From DASWZN01 sp036404435 (lineage in GTDB: Bacteria; Acidobacteriota; Terriglobia; Bryobacterales; Bryobacteraceae): 64,000 bases of DNA. Numbering within the stretch: the first letter of the stretch is position 1; the number at the start of each line of letters is the position of its first letter. Position numbers and translations under genes: made by a program. Location of the stretch: positions 1-64,000 of the forward strand of contig DASWZN010000063.1 in NCBI GenBank assembly GCA_036404435.1, written 5' to 3'. The notes under the pieces were generated by a model. The model did not search any database and was not told where the DNA came from. It worked only from the letters and a program-made list of their open reading frames with translations. Positions 15,701 to 24,001 of this stretch are shown piece by piece.

Positions 15701-16558
15701 ATGCGCTATGTCATGCTGCACTATCACATTCTGAAGAACGCGGGCACCACCGTCGAACGCATTCTCGCCCGCAACTTCTCGCAGGACTACACCCGGCTGG
15801 ACACGGCCGACCGAGACGGCTTGTTGTCCAACGAGGATCTGCTCGCTTTTCTCAATGGCCGCGCCGAGATCGCGGCCGTTTCAAGCCACCACATCCGTTA
15901 TCCCGTGCCGGCCGCTCCAGGTTTTGTCTTCTTCGACGTCTGCTTTCTCCGCGACCCGATCGACCGCATCCGGTCGATGTACGATTTCTTCCGCGAAAAG
16001 CCGGCGCCCGCGGACCCGGTGAGCGAACTGGCGAACGCCTCCGGCCTCGGCCGGTTTGTCGCCCGCATGGTCGAAGAGTTTCCACATTTCGTCAATGATG
16101 CACAGGTCGTGCTGATTGCCAACGGCTCCGTGTACGACCATCCACCCGGCGAACTCGACTTGGAACGCGCCACCGGCACGATGCTGAGGTCGTCTCTGCC
16201 GGGGGTGGTGGATCGTTTCGAGGAGAGCCTGGTGGCCGGGCAGTATTTCCTCGGCCCGGTTTTCTCCAACCTGGACTGCGCCGCGGTTCCGGTCAATGTC
16301 TCGCGCCGCGCCGGAAGCAGTCTCAGATCGAGGCTGCGGGAGGTCCGGCGCGCTTGCGGCGCGCGGCTATACTCTCAACTGGAAAGTCTGAACGAGCTCG
16401 ACTACAAGCTCCTCAAGCGCACCCGTTCGGAAGTGCTGCGGCGCTACGGACTGGTTCCCGATCGTGAGGCGCGTCTCAGCCTGCTCCGCGCGCGCATCCG
16501 CATGCTCGCGGAACAGCAGGGCGGCAATCCGGACCGGGCCATGGCCTACGCCGGGTAG
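15701..16558 (+). CDS. Sulfotransferase family protein
   Basis: Cytosolic protein of 285 residues with the 5'-phosphosulfate-binding loop HILKNAGTTVERIL near the N-terminus and a second PAPS-binding region FLRDPIDRIRSMYDF, typical of sulfotransferase family 2. It should move sulfate from PAPS to a carbohydrate or other small acceptor; the acceptor cannot be deduced. ATG 15701 is chosen because AAAGGGGA precedes it and the P-loop then lies where the family has it. The frame is open further upstream to 15494, but that part has no protein-like composition. It is divergent from the operon at 15570. Confidence 0.85.
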   Translation: MRYVMLHYHILKNAGTTVERILARNFSQDYTRLDTADRDGLLSNEDLLAFLNGRAEIAAVSSHHIRYPVPAAPGFVFFDVCFLRDPIDRIRSMYDFFREKPAPADPVSELANASGLGRFVARMVEEFPHFVNDAQVVLIANGSVYDHPPGELDLERATGTMLRSSLPGVVDRFEESLVAGQYFLGPVFSNLDCAAVPVNVSRRAGSSLRSRLREVRRACGARLYSQLESLNELDYKLLKRTRSEVLRRYGLVPDREARLSLLRARIRMLAEQQGGNPDRAMAYAG

Positions 16559-16586
16559 TCCGCATAAATGAGATGATATTCATTCT

Positions 16587-17069
16587 ATGAAGCACTCTCG
16601 AACACTCATCGGATTTGCGGCGGCGTTCCTGTTGACCGGCGCCGTCCGGGCGGACGACGCCTCCAAAATGGCCAAGGTGCAGGAGCTGTTCCAGGTCGCC
16701 AAGATAGACCAGGGTTTCAAGCAGATGCTCGACAAGACGCTGGTCGCGGTCAAGGCCCAGGCCGCGCGCCAGGAGCCGGCCGGCGCCGATAAGGCCGCCC
16801 TCGAGCAGAAGGTCTCCGAGATCGCCTCTCAGCTATTAAGCTGGGACAAGCTCGGACCGCAGTTCGTGAAGGTCTATGCGGACACCTTCACGGAGGAAGA
16901 ACTGGACGCCATCCTATCCTTCTATAAGTCGCCGGCGGGCCAGGCATGGTTCTTCGGCAAGTCGCCGGAGGTAGGTGAGAAGATTCGCCCCATTACCCAG
17001 CAGGCGATGCAAGAGGCGCAGGTCCAGATCCGCAAGGTCATCGAGCAGGCGACCCCTGCGCAGCAGTAG
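16587..17069 (+). CDS. Secreted DUF2059 family protein
   Basis: Signal peptide (SRTLIGFAAAFLLTGAVRA, cleavage before DDAS), then a DUF2059 domain with the conserved C-terminal FTEEELDAILSFYKSPAGQAW segment. The family is widespread, periplasmic and of unknown function. The gene is 160 codons, full length. It converges with bcp, with only six bases between the stop codons. Confidence 0.87.
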   Translation: MKHSRTLIGFAAAFLLTGAVRADDASKMAKVQELFQVAKIDQGFKQMLDKTLVAVKAQAARQEPAGADKAALEQKVSEIASQLLSWDKLGPQFVKVYADTFTEEELDAILSFYKSPAGQAWFFGKSPEVGEKIRPITQQAMQEAQVQIRKVIEQATPAQQ

Positions 17070-17075
17070 GCCGCC

Positions 17076-17537
17076 TCAGCGGACGGTCTCGAGCACCTGG
17101 GCGGCGTGGCCTGCCGCCTTCACCTTGCGGAAGATCCGCGCGATGCGGCCGTCCTCGCCGATGACAAAAGTAGTGCGCTCGATGCCCATCACGGTCTTCC
17201 CGTACATGGTCTTCTGCTTCCAGACGCCGTAGGCCTCAGCGGCGCTCCGGCCGGTGTCGGCGAGAAGCGTGAAGGGCAGGCTCTGGCCGTTCTTGAACTT
17301 CAGTTGGGCCGCGGGCTTGTCGGGAGAGACGCCTACGATCGCGGCGTTACGCCCCGCAAACTCCGCCGCCCGGTCGCGGAACTCGCAGGCTTCCGTCGTA
17401 CAGCCCGGAGTGTTCGCCCGGGGATAAAAGTAGAGCACCACCTTCCGCCCGCGCAGACCGGAGAGGCGGAAGCGTTCGCCGCGCTCATCCGGAAGTTCGA
17501 TGTCCGGGGCGGCGTCACCCTCTTTGAGTACTGACAT
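17076..17537 (-). CDS. bcp: Thioredoxin-dependent peroxiredoxin, Bcp/PrxQ type
   Basis: Reduces hydrogen peroxide and organic hydroperoxides with thioredoxin as electron donor. The 153 residues form one AhpC/TSA domain. The catalytic motif is PRANTPGCTTEACEFRD, with the peroxidatic Cys in PGCT and the resolving Cys five residues later in EAC, the PrxQ arrangement. Ends with the typical IERTTFVIGEDG strand. Last gene of the ArsA-like operon, 19 bases after the 79-residue protein; co-expression fits a shared stress response (inference). Confidence 0.94.
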   Translation of the reverse strand: MSVLKEGDAAPDIELPDERGERFRLSGLRGRKVVLYFYPRANTPGCTTEACEFRDRAAEFAGRNAAIVGVSPDKPAAQLKFKNGQSLPFTLLADTGRSAAEAYGVWKQKTMYGKTVMGIERTTFVIGEDGRIARIFRKVKAAGHAAQVLETVR

Positions 17538-17556
17538 GGCTGGCTCGCCTCGAGCA

Positions 17557-17796
17557 TTACTCCACGCTCACCTTGGTGCCCTGCTGCGGGGCGGCGCTGG
17601 AAAGGTGCGCGATGCGGTCGTCGATGAGGCTGCGGATGGCCTTGAGAAACTCGATGCGCGAGTTCCGCATGTGCTGCCGCGCCTCGTCGGTGTGGATGCT
17701 GAATAGGTCTTCGAACCGGTCTATCGCTTCCCGGCACAGGCAGCGCTCATAGACGCGCTCGGCCGCGGGCGGGGAAGCGGTTTGCTGCTCGCTCAT
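17557..17796 (-). CDS. Small hypothetical protein coupled to the ArsA-like ATPase
   Basis: 79 residues, probably helical and soluble, with one CLC pair and the segment RFEDLFSIHTDEARQHMRNSRIEFLKAIRSL. Its ATG overlaps the stop of the ArsA-like gene (ATGA), and Bcp follows after 19 bases. No family is recognised. Tight coupling suggests a regulator or partner of the ATPase (inference). Confidence 0.7.
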   Translation of the reverse strand: MSEQQTASPPAAERVYERCLCREAIDRFEDLFSIHTDEARQHMRNSRIEFLKAIRSLIDDRIAHLSSAAPQQGTKVSVE

Positions 17797-18986
17797 GTTG
17801 GGACCTCCTTCATCTCGACGGTGAGGATCCTGTTCTCGAGGCGCGCCCGCGCGGGCGCGAGCGCCGCCATCGACGTCGGCAGGCCGATGTGGCGCCGGAA
17901 ACTTCCGATCTCGACCACCAACTCATCGCCTTTCTTGAACAACCCGATTTCGCCCTTGGTGGCGAACGGCAGCAGCACCTTGATCTCGTAGTGGCCGTCC
18001 TGCTTTCCGAACGTGTAGGGCCGCTCGGTGCGCGTGATCGCCGCCGGATCTTCCCCCTCAGCATACATCACCCGCGCCAGCTCTTCGAGCCTCTCCCGGC
18101 CCAGAACTTCGTGCGCGAACAGAGGCACGCGCTTCAAGGGGATGGGCGCGAAGTACTCCTCGATCTCCTGCCCGATTCTATCCTGCGAGGCGTGCCATTC
18201 CGCGAAATACGCGTCGTTCACGGAGGCCGGAAGCACGCGGTTGACGATGACCGTATCCACCGTCAGGCCGTGCAGGGAGAAGTATACGAAAGCGCGCTGC
18301 GTTTCGCGGAGCACCATCTTCTCCGGGTTGGTCACCAGGCGCACACTGGTGATTTGCGGGTCCTCCATCAGCTCGTCCACGCCTTCAAGCTTCCCGAACA
18401 GCTCGTGGATATTGGCGAAGTAGCTGTCGGCGGGAAGCTCGAACGGGGCCACGCGGTTGGCAATCGGCCGCACCGCTTTGAGCAGGCTGCGCTGGAACGG
18501 GAAGATGTGCTTCATGTACCAGTCCAGCGTAGTCGGCATGCTGATGAAGCGCATGGACTCGGCCGTGGGCGCCGCGTCGAGGATGATGACGTCGTAGCGC
18601 CCCTCCCGCCGGTACTGATTGATGTACATCATGGCGCTCAGCTCTTCCATCCCCGGCAGGATGGCCAGCTCCTCGGCTTGCACGCCTTCGAGACCGGTGG
18701 TTCGCAAAACCGAGATCACGTAAGACGAGATTTCCTGCCAGTGGCGCTTGATTTCGCGCTGGATGTTCAGCTCCTGGATGGCGAGGCAGGGAGCGATCTC
18801 CAGCGGGTCGGAGGTTCGGACGTGGAAGAGCTCGGTTTCGAGGTCGAAGGAATCGGCAAGGCTGTGCGCCGGATCGATGCTCATCACCAGGGTGCGGCGT
18901 CCCATCTGGGCCAGCCGGACGCCCGTCGCCGCGGCAAGACTGGTCTTTCCAACGCCCCCCTTGCCGCTATAGAGGAGGATCCTCAT
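17793..18986 (-). CDS. ArsA/Get3-family ATPase with C-terminal HSP20-like domain
   Basis: P-loop ATPase of 397 residues. The deviant Walker A is SGKGGVGKTSLAAATG (residues 7-22); switch regions are SIDPAHSLAD and the ILDAAPTAESMRF motif typical of ArsA/Get3. One ATPase half is followed by a C-terminal beta-sandwich (about 320-390) of the ArsA HSP20-like type. No arsB or arsenite-binding Cys triad is apparent, so arsenite efflux is unlikely; Get3-like handling of membrane or metal cargo is a possibility. First gene of an operon with the 79-residue protein and Bcp. Confidence 0.88.
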   Translation of the reverse strand: MRILLYSGKGGVGKTSLAAATGVRLAQMGRRTLVMSIDPAHSLADSFDLETELFHVRTSDPLEIAPCLAIQELNIQREIKRHWQEISSYVISVLRTTGLEGVQAEELAILPGMEELSAMMYINQYRREGRYDVIILDAAPTAESMRFISMPTTLDWYMKHIFPFQRSLLKAVRPIANRVAPFELPADSYFANIHELFGKLEGVDELMEDPQITSVRLVTNPEKMVLRETQRAFVYFSLHGLTVDTVIVNRVLPASVNDAYFAEWHASQDRIGQEIEEYFAPIPLKRVPLFAHEVLGRERLEELARVMYAEGEDPAAITRTERPYTFGKQDGHYEIKVLLPFATKGEIGLFKKGDELVVEIGSFRRHIGLPTSMAALAPARARLENRILTVEMKEVPT

Positions 18987-19071
18987 GGCTCCATTTTCCC
19001 ATGGGGGCGGGGGGGCGGCTGTGCCGGTGTTAGGTAGTGGGTCAGCCTGAACGGATGCCTGTGATGTACAG

Positions 19072-19695
19072 TTACTGCTCGAAGAGTTGCTGCTTGAGAA
19101 GACTGCTCAGATAGGCCGCCAGCTCTGAAACGTCGAAATGGCCCTGCTCCCACGCTACGTCTGCGGCCCGTAGTGCCGCATAGTAGGGCTCCCGGTCTTC
19201 CCTGATCCGTTCGGGAACAGTCTTCTTTCCAGGCAGCAATCGGCGCTGCTTCAAGCAGAGCAGGTAATAGCAGGCGGCTCTTGCGGTCCTCCCGTTGCCT
19301 TCTATGAACGGGTGAATCCAGTTGAGTCTCCACAGTGCGTATGCCGGAAGCACTGTGGGATGATCCATGATTTCCCAGTTTTCGTGGACCACGGAAAAGA
19401 ACCGGTCCATGTGGTTGGGGACCTCCTTAAAGTGGGGCGGGTAGTGGTTCCCAACATAGATCGGTTCCTCGCGGTAGCGTCCTCCAAACTGAGAAATGTT
19501 CGAGACGGCCGCGTAGTTCAGGGCCCAAAGCGTGTATTTGTCGAAGAACTCGATGCCCTTAGCTAGGCCAATCTCAATACAATTGGACAGCAAGTCGTAC
19601 TGTCGCAAAAGGTTCTGTTCTTGGATTTTGGCGTAAAGCTGCGGGTTGTCTTTTTCTCTGACTGACATGCGCGGCGGCGGCAAGCGCCTGTTCAA
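19072..19695 (-). CDS. Fic/DOC family protein, probable AMP-transferase
   Basis: Contains a complete Fic motif, HPFIEGNGRTAR, at residues 128-139, with catalytic His128. The FIC core is preceded by helical segments, and the flap region lies near GGRYREEPIYV. Active Fic proteins transfer AMP or other phosphate-containing groups onto target proteins. No inhibitory (S/T)xxxE(G/N) helix is obvious, so inhibition may come in trans from the small protein encoded just upstream. TTG 19695 overlaps that gene's TGA (TTGA); ATG 19668 is the alternative start. Neither has a strong Shine-Dalgarno sequence, which favours coupled translation. Confidence 0.85.
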   Translation of the reverse strand: MNRRLPPPRMSVREKDNPQLYAKIQEQNLLRQYDLLSNCIEIGLAKGIEFFDKYTLWALNYAAVSNISQFGGRYREEPIYVGNHYPPHFKEVPNHMDRFFSVVHENWEIMDHPTVLPAYALWRLNWIHPFIEGNGRTARAACYYLLCLKQRRLLPGKKTVPERIREDREPYYAALRAADVAWEQGHFDVSELAAYLSSLLKQQLFEQ

Positions 19696-19901
19696 TCCAG
19701 GAGTCTTATGCGCGTTGACGCAGCGCGAACGCTGTCCTTCGTAATGAGGTCCGAATTGTTGGGAGCATTGCCAAAAGCAAAGCTCACTCTTTGTTCGCGC
19801 AACTCCTCTTCCGTGACAACTCTATTGCGGGACGCATCCAAAAGACGCATCAACTCAGGGTCCGGCGCGGTGACGTTTTCAAACTGCTTACGATCAGCCA
19901 C
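19692..19901 (-). CDS. Small partner of the Fic protein, probable antitoxin
   Basis: 69 residues starting at GTG 19901 behind GGGGAG. The C-terminal half contains EEELREQRVSFAFGNAP and ITKDSVR, a motif I have seen in small proteins encoded next to Fic genes. Its stop overlaps the TTG of the Fic gene by three bases. Size, order and overlap match toxin-antitoxin modules with the antitoxin first. The antitoxin role is inferred from context, and the start is uncertain because the frame stays open upstream. Confidence 0.6.
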   Translation of the reverse strand: MADRKQFENVTAPDPELMRLLDASRNRVVTEEELREQRVSFAFGNAPNNSDLITKDSVRAASTRIRLLD

Positions 19902-20108
19902 AGAATATGCTTCTCCCCGGCCTAGCCTCTCGGTGCTGGCCCTGCCAACGTGCCCGGCTGGGCCTCCATGTTCCAGCACCAATAATGGCACAGGATGCAC
20001 CCTCTGTCTATAGGTATTATACGCCGAAGGGCCGCGCAAGACCAGCCCGGAGTGCTCACCCTCGTTCTCCTGAGAGCCCGCCTCCTCCGCCCCCACTACC
20101 TCTTTGAA

Positions 20109-20747
20109 ATGCGCGGTGCCCTGACGCTCGGTCTTCTCCTCCCGGTGCTGCTGGCGGCGCAGACTTCGCTGCTGCGGGTGCGCGCCATAGATAAGGATGG
20201 CTCGGCCCGGGCGGCGGGTTCCCGCTCGGCCGGGCTGGCCGTCGAAGTGACGGACGAGTTGGGCAAACCCGTGGCCAGGGCGGTGGTCACCGTGCGGCTG
20301 CCAGACGACGGTCCCGGCGGATCGTTCGCCAACGGGCTGAGCTCCCAGATCCTGACCACGAGCGCGGACGGCCGCGCCACGACTACCCCCATAAGCTGGA
20401 ACCGGCTGGCGGGAACGGTGGAGATCCGTATCACGGCGGTGAGCGGGCGGCTGCGCGCCGGGACGATCGCGGCCTGCCGTCTCTCGGAGCCGGAGCCCGA
20501 AAAGCGCGCGGCGGCGCTGGAGCCGGAAAGACACGGGCCCCGAGTGGTGATGAAACCGAACGCCTCGAACATCGGCGGCGGCGGCCACCGCCTGAGGTGG
20601 ATCCTGATCGGCGCCGCGGCGGGAGGGGCCGTGGCGGCCACGCTCGGCCTGCGCGGCGGCGGGCATAGCGGGCAAACCGGCCAGACCGGAACGGTGTCGT
20701 CGATCACCGCGGCGGGTCCCCCAAGCATCTCCAATCCCAATCCATGA
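20109..20747 (+). CDS. Secreted or membrane-anchored Ig-like protein
   Basis: 212 residues. N-terminal signal peptide (RGALTLGLLLPVLLAAQT), then one beta-sandwich of the Big/carboxypeptidase-regulatory kind (LAVEVTDELGKPVARAVVTVRLPDDGPGG ... ADGRA), a basic linker, and a C-terminal hydrophobic helix (WILIGAAAGGAVAATLGL) that could anchor it. ATG 20109 is chosen because it starts the signal peptide; the frame is open 38 codons further up. The stop overlaps the next gene's ATG (ATGA), making it first in a four-gene run ending at thiD. Confidence 0.75.
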   Translation: MRGALTLGLLLPVLLAAQTSLLRVRAIDKDGSARAAGSRSAGLAVEVTDELGKPVARAVVTVRLPDDGPGGSFANGLSSQILTTSADGRATTTPISWNRLAGTVEIRITAVSGRLRAGTIAACRLSEPEPEKRAAALEPERHGPRVVMKPNASNIGGGGHRLRWILIGAAAGGAVAATLGLRGGGHSGQTGQTGTVSSITAAGPPSISNPNP

Positions 20748-21579
20748 CTCGGCACCTCGCAGCCTTCGGTTTGTATCTGACCGCCGCACTGGCGCAATCC
20801 GCCGTCCAGGCGCCGCAGGCGGGCTGCCTGCTGGGCGCGGATGGCGCATTACGACCCGTCCACGGGATTGCCGGAGCATTTCTGCGGGCGCGCCTGCGGC
20901 CTCGGCCGTGCTTTCGGCGGCGTGCTCGGATTCGCTCGCGCTGGCGAAGACGGCCGACTCGATCGAAGTGTTCGATAGCGGCCTCCAACCGCTGGCGCAG
21001 TGGGACGCGCCTCCGGGAGCGGCCCTGTTCGCGCTGCCGCGCACCGGCCAAACGGGCTTCGCTTACTTTCCGGCGACCGGACAACTCTTCCAGGTGGACG
21101 CGCAATCGCCTCCTCGCGCTTTTCTGGACTCGCAAACGCTCGGCGGCGACGTGCTGGCGATGGCGAGTCCCGATCCCCTGCACCTGATCGCGGTGGTGGC
21201 GGATACTCCGGGCCCGCGTCTGGTTCGAATCTCGGTGACGGACGGCGTCATCGAGTCGCAGACCCCGCTCGAGGATGTGGCCGCCCCCTTGGCGCTCCTG
21301 AGCGACGGCACGGTGGTCTTCCCGGACGGCGCGGCCCTCATCATCCGGCCGCCCGGCGCCGCCGTCGCGCGACTGGCCCTGCCCGTGGTCCGAAGCTCGC
21401 TCCGCGCGCCCATCCTGCGGCCCGTTGTGACGGAATGGCGGATGGCGCTGCCCGCCCCAGCGGTCGCGATCGACCAAATGAGCGGCGTTTGGCTGACCGT
21501 GCGGCTGGCCAGCGGGGGCGCGCCTCTCGCGCTTCGGTTGGAAGGCGCGAGTGAACGGACCTGCCGGGTCCGGCGATAG
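20744..21579 (+). pseudogene. Frameshifted secreted beta-propeller-like protein
   Basis: The gene starts at ATG 20744 with a signal peptide (RHLAAFGLYLTAALAQSA) and reads normally through GALRPVHGIAGAF. At about 20880-20885 the coding sequence moves to another frame, continuing as AGAPAASAVLSAACSDSLALAK down to the TAG at 21577. The joined product would be about 278 residues with repeated beta-strand segments ending in LRLEGASERTC. The open frame from 20908 alone begins mid-protein. One inserted or deleted base explains it. A sequencing error is possible; otherwise it is a recent pseudogene. Confidence 0.65.
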
Positions 21580-21589
21580 AGACGGCGCC

Positions 21590-23167
21590 ATGATCCCGCG
21601 TCTGCGGCTGTCTTCGTTGCTCGCCGTGTCTGGTGCCCTCGCGCAGCAGCAGCTACAGCTCGTGGCGCTGCCCGCGGGCACGGTCTACGAACCGGGCCAG
21701 AGCATCGACTTCGGCGCCGCTCCGAAGACGCTGACCTTCGATCTGAACAACACCGGGCCCGACGACGCGGTCCTGACCAAGCTTTGGGTGGATGGCGCCG
21801 CTTTCACGCTCGGGCGCAATCCGGCGGGGCTCACGCTTTCCGTGGGGCAGACGCTTCAGTTCACCATCGCCTTCGCGCCGTTGACGGCGGGGCCGGCCCG
21901 CTTGGGCGAACTCTGGATTCAGATTGCGGTCTCTTCCGTCCTGCAACCGCAGGCCGAGTACGACCTCGTTGGCTCCGGCGCCGAGCTCGCCATCGCGCCG
22001 CGGGCCGCCACGCCGACTCCAACGCCGGCGCCAATGCAGCAGCTGCAACTCGCGGCGTCACTGCCCCCGTTCACGGCCTATGCACCGGGCGGCGCGCCGA
22101 TTAGTTTCGGCACGGTCCAGATCGCCAGCCTTCCGCTGATCCAGACTTTCTCCCTGACCAACAACGGGCCCGACGAGGCGGTCCTGACCGAGCTTTCGGT
22201 TAACAACGCGGCCTTCCAGGTTGCCTGGGCCGGCGGCGATCCGGTCGGGCTCAAGATACCGGTCGGGCAGGCGCTTCCGATCACCATTAGCTTTGCGCCG
22301 TCAACCGCGGGGCAGGTCGCCGGACAACTCGCCGTCCAGATTGCAACGCCGGCGTCGTCTCCATCGCCAACCACCCAACCCGAGGCTGATTACAGTCTGA
22401 CGGGCACGGGCGCCGGCGCCACCGCCACGCCGACTCCCACGCCAACTCCGACACCGTCGCCGACGCCGACGCCGGCTTGGCCCACCGCCAGCATCGCCAT
22501 TGTGCCGCAGACTACGGTGCCCGACGGTATCCCGCAGTACACGATTGCGATCCGGTTCGACTCTGCGCTCCCGGCCAGCGGCGCCGGCCTGCTGACCGTT
22601 GACTTCACGGGGAAAGGAGACATCTACAGGGGTTTCATCTTGCCGGATGCGAACGGCACCTTCGTCCCAGCGCCGGGCTCGGTGTCGTTTACCCTGACCG
22701 CGGGCGAGACCGCAGCCCGGTTCGAGGGCAATCCCACTATCCTGTTCCAGGCCGGGACCACCGCGTGTACCATCACGTTCACCGCCGCGATCGGCGACGG
22801 CACTCAACTTGCATCCCCCGGGTCGCTCCCGATCCCGCCGGTGCCGGTGGTCGTCGATCTGGTCCTTCTGGAGCAGGCGGTGAGCAGCACGGCGAACGGC
22901 ATCCTGGTTACGGTGCAGGGCTTCGACGACACATGGACGGCTTCCACGGTGTCCTTCACCTTCTACGACACCGCCGGTCAAATGATCGGCCAGCCGATCC
23001 CCGTCGACGCAACGGCCCAGTTTCAGACCTACTTCCCGAGCGCCGCAACCGGCTCATTCGGTCTCACGCAGAGCTTCAACGTAACGGGCGACGTCGCCGA
23101 CATCGGCTCGGTCAAGGTATCGATCACGAATTCGCAGGGCACTTCGACGCCCGTGGTGTCACAATGA
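21590..23167 (+). CDS. Secreted choice-of-anchor-D type Ig-like protein with Thr-Pro linker
   Basis: 525 residues. Signal peptide (IPRLRLSSLLAVSGALAQ), two related ASH/choice-of-anchor-D beta-sandwich domains (about 20-135 and 150-275) sharing FG.......F.L.N.GPD.AVLT, then a low-complexity (TP)n linker at about 280-300 and two further beta domains. The linker is typical of extracellular bacterial proteins. Function is probably structural or adhesive at the cell surface (inference). ATG 21590 is chosen for the signal peptide, 10 bases after the preceding stop. thiD follows after four bases. Confidence 0.8.
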   Translation: MIPRLRLSSLLAVSGALAQQQLQLVALPAGTVYEPGQSIDFGAAPKTLTFDLNNTGPDDAVLTKLWVDGAAFTLGRNPAGLTLSVGQTLQFTIAFAPLTAGPARLGELWIQIAVSSVLQPQAEYDLVGSGAELAIAPRAATPTPTPAPMQQLQLAASLPPFTAYAPGGAPISFGTVQIASLPLIQTFSLTNNGPDEAVLTELSVNNAAFQVAWAGGDPVGLKIPVGQALPITISFAPSTAGQVAGQLAVQIATPASSPSPTTQPEADYSLTGTGAGATATPTPTPTPTPSPTPTPAWPTASIAIVPQTTVPDGIPQYTIAIRFDSALPASGAGLLTVDFTGKGDIYRGFILPDANGTFVPAPGSVSFTLTAGETAARFEGNPTILFQAGTTACTITFTAAIGDGTQLASPGSLPIPPVPVVVDLVLLEQAVSSTANGILVTVQGFDDTWTASTVSFTFYDTAGQMIGQPIPVDATAQFQTYFPSAATGSFGLTQSFNVTGDVADIGSVKVSITNSQGTSTPVVSQ

Positions 23168-23171
23168 CAGG

Positions 23172-23945
23172 GTGACGCCCGTCGCGCTGACCATCGCCGG
23201 CTCGGATCCCAGCGGAGGCGCGGGCATCCAGGCCGACCTCAAGACGTTCCACCAGTTCGGTGTCTACGGCGAGGCGGTCATCACCCTGCTCACGGTGCAG
23301 AATACGGCGGGCATTGCGCGCGTCGAGTGCGTGGCGGCGCCGCTGGTGATCGAGCAGGTGCGGGCGGCGATCGGCGACATCCCGCCGCAGGCCGCCAAGA
23401 CCGGAGCGCTTGGCACCGCAGAGATCGTCGAGGCGCTGGCGGAACTGGCCGCCGAGTTCGAATTCCCGCTGGTGGTCGACCCGGTTATGGCCGCCTCGGA
23501 CGGCGCGCCGCTGGTGTCGCCCGAAGCGCGCCAGGCGATCGCGGCCCGCCTGCTGCCGCGCGCTTTCCTGGTGATGCCGAACCTGGACGAAGCGACCGCG
23601 CTGACCGGCATCGAGGTGAAGGATGTGGGCGCCATGCGCGAGGCCGCGGCCCGGCTGTGCGCCATGGGAGCGCGGGCCGCGCTGGTCAAAGGCGGCCACC
23701 TCGAAGGCGCGGCCACCGACGTTCTCTACGCCGACGGCGTTTGGCGCGAGTTCACCGCTCCGCGCATCGTGACGCGCCACACCCACGGCACCGGCTGCAC
23801 TTATTCCGCCGCCATCACCGCCGGGCTCGCGCGCGGCGACCGGCTCGAAGACGCGGTGGCCCGGGCCAAGACGTTCATTACCGCCGCCATCCGCACCGCG
23901 CCGGGCCTGGGCCGGGGCCGCGGCCCGCTGAACCACCACGCGTAG
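23172..23945 (+). CDS. thiD: Hydroxymethylpyrimidine/phosphomethylpyrimidine kinase
   Basis: Thiamine biosynthesis: phosphorylates HMP and HMP-phosphate to HMP-diphosphate in the cytosol. The 257 residues are full length with family motifs TIAGSDPSGGAGIQADLKTF, VQNTAGI, VVDPVMAASDG, MPNLDEATALTG and the anion-hole/catalytic region HTHGTGCTYSAAITAGLA. The start is GTG 23172, four bases after the stop of the secreted protein. No TPP riboswitch is visible upstream, and no other thi gene is in the window. Confidence 0.94.
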   Translation: MTPVALTIAGSDPSGGAGIQADLKTFHQFGVYGEAVITLLTVQNTAGIARVECVAAPLVIEQVRAAIGDIPPQAAKTGALGTAEIVEALAELAAEFEFPLVVDPVMAASDGAPLVSPEARQAIAARLLPRAFLVMPNLDEATALTGIEVKDVGAMREAAARLCAMGARAALVKGGHLEGAATDVLYADGVWREFTAPRIVTRHTHGTGCTYSAAITAGLARGDRLEDAVARAKTFITAAIRTAPGLGRGRGPLNHHA

Positions 23946-24001
23946 GACATGCTTCAGCTTGTCCTACCGATCGGGCAGCAGGACAAGCTGAAGCTTGTCC
24001 T
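23946..24001. repeat. Two REP-like palindromes, possible bidirectional terminator
   Basis: Two palindromes lie between convergent genes: TAGGACA...TGTCCTA around GCTTCAGC (about 23943-23966), then AGGACAAGCT-GA-AGCTTGTCCT (23980-24001). The arms 23951-23965 and 23980-23994 also pair with each other over 15 bp. The second palindrome overlaps the stop of the YceH-like gene. This could terminate both transcripts; it also resembles the hairpin at 25557, which shares the core GCTTCAGC. Confidence 0.65.

Noticed and set aside
17793..18986. Arsenite-efflux ATPase role for the ArsA-like protein
   Set aside because: No arsB, arsR or arsC nearby and no arsenite-binding Cys triad recognised.
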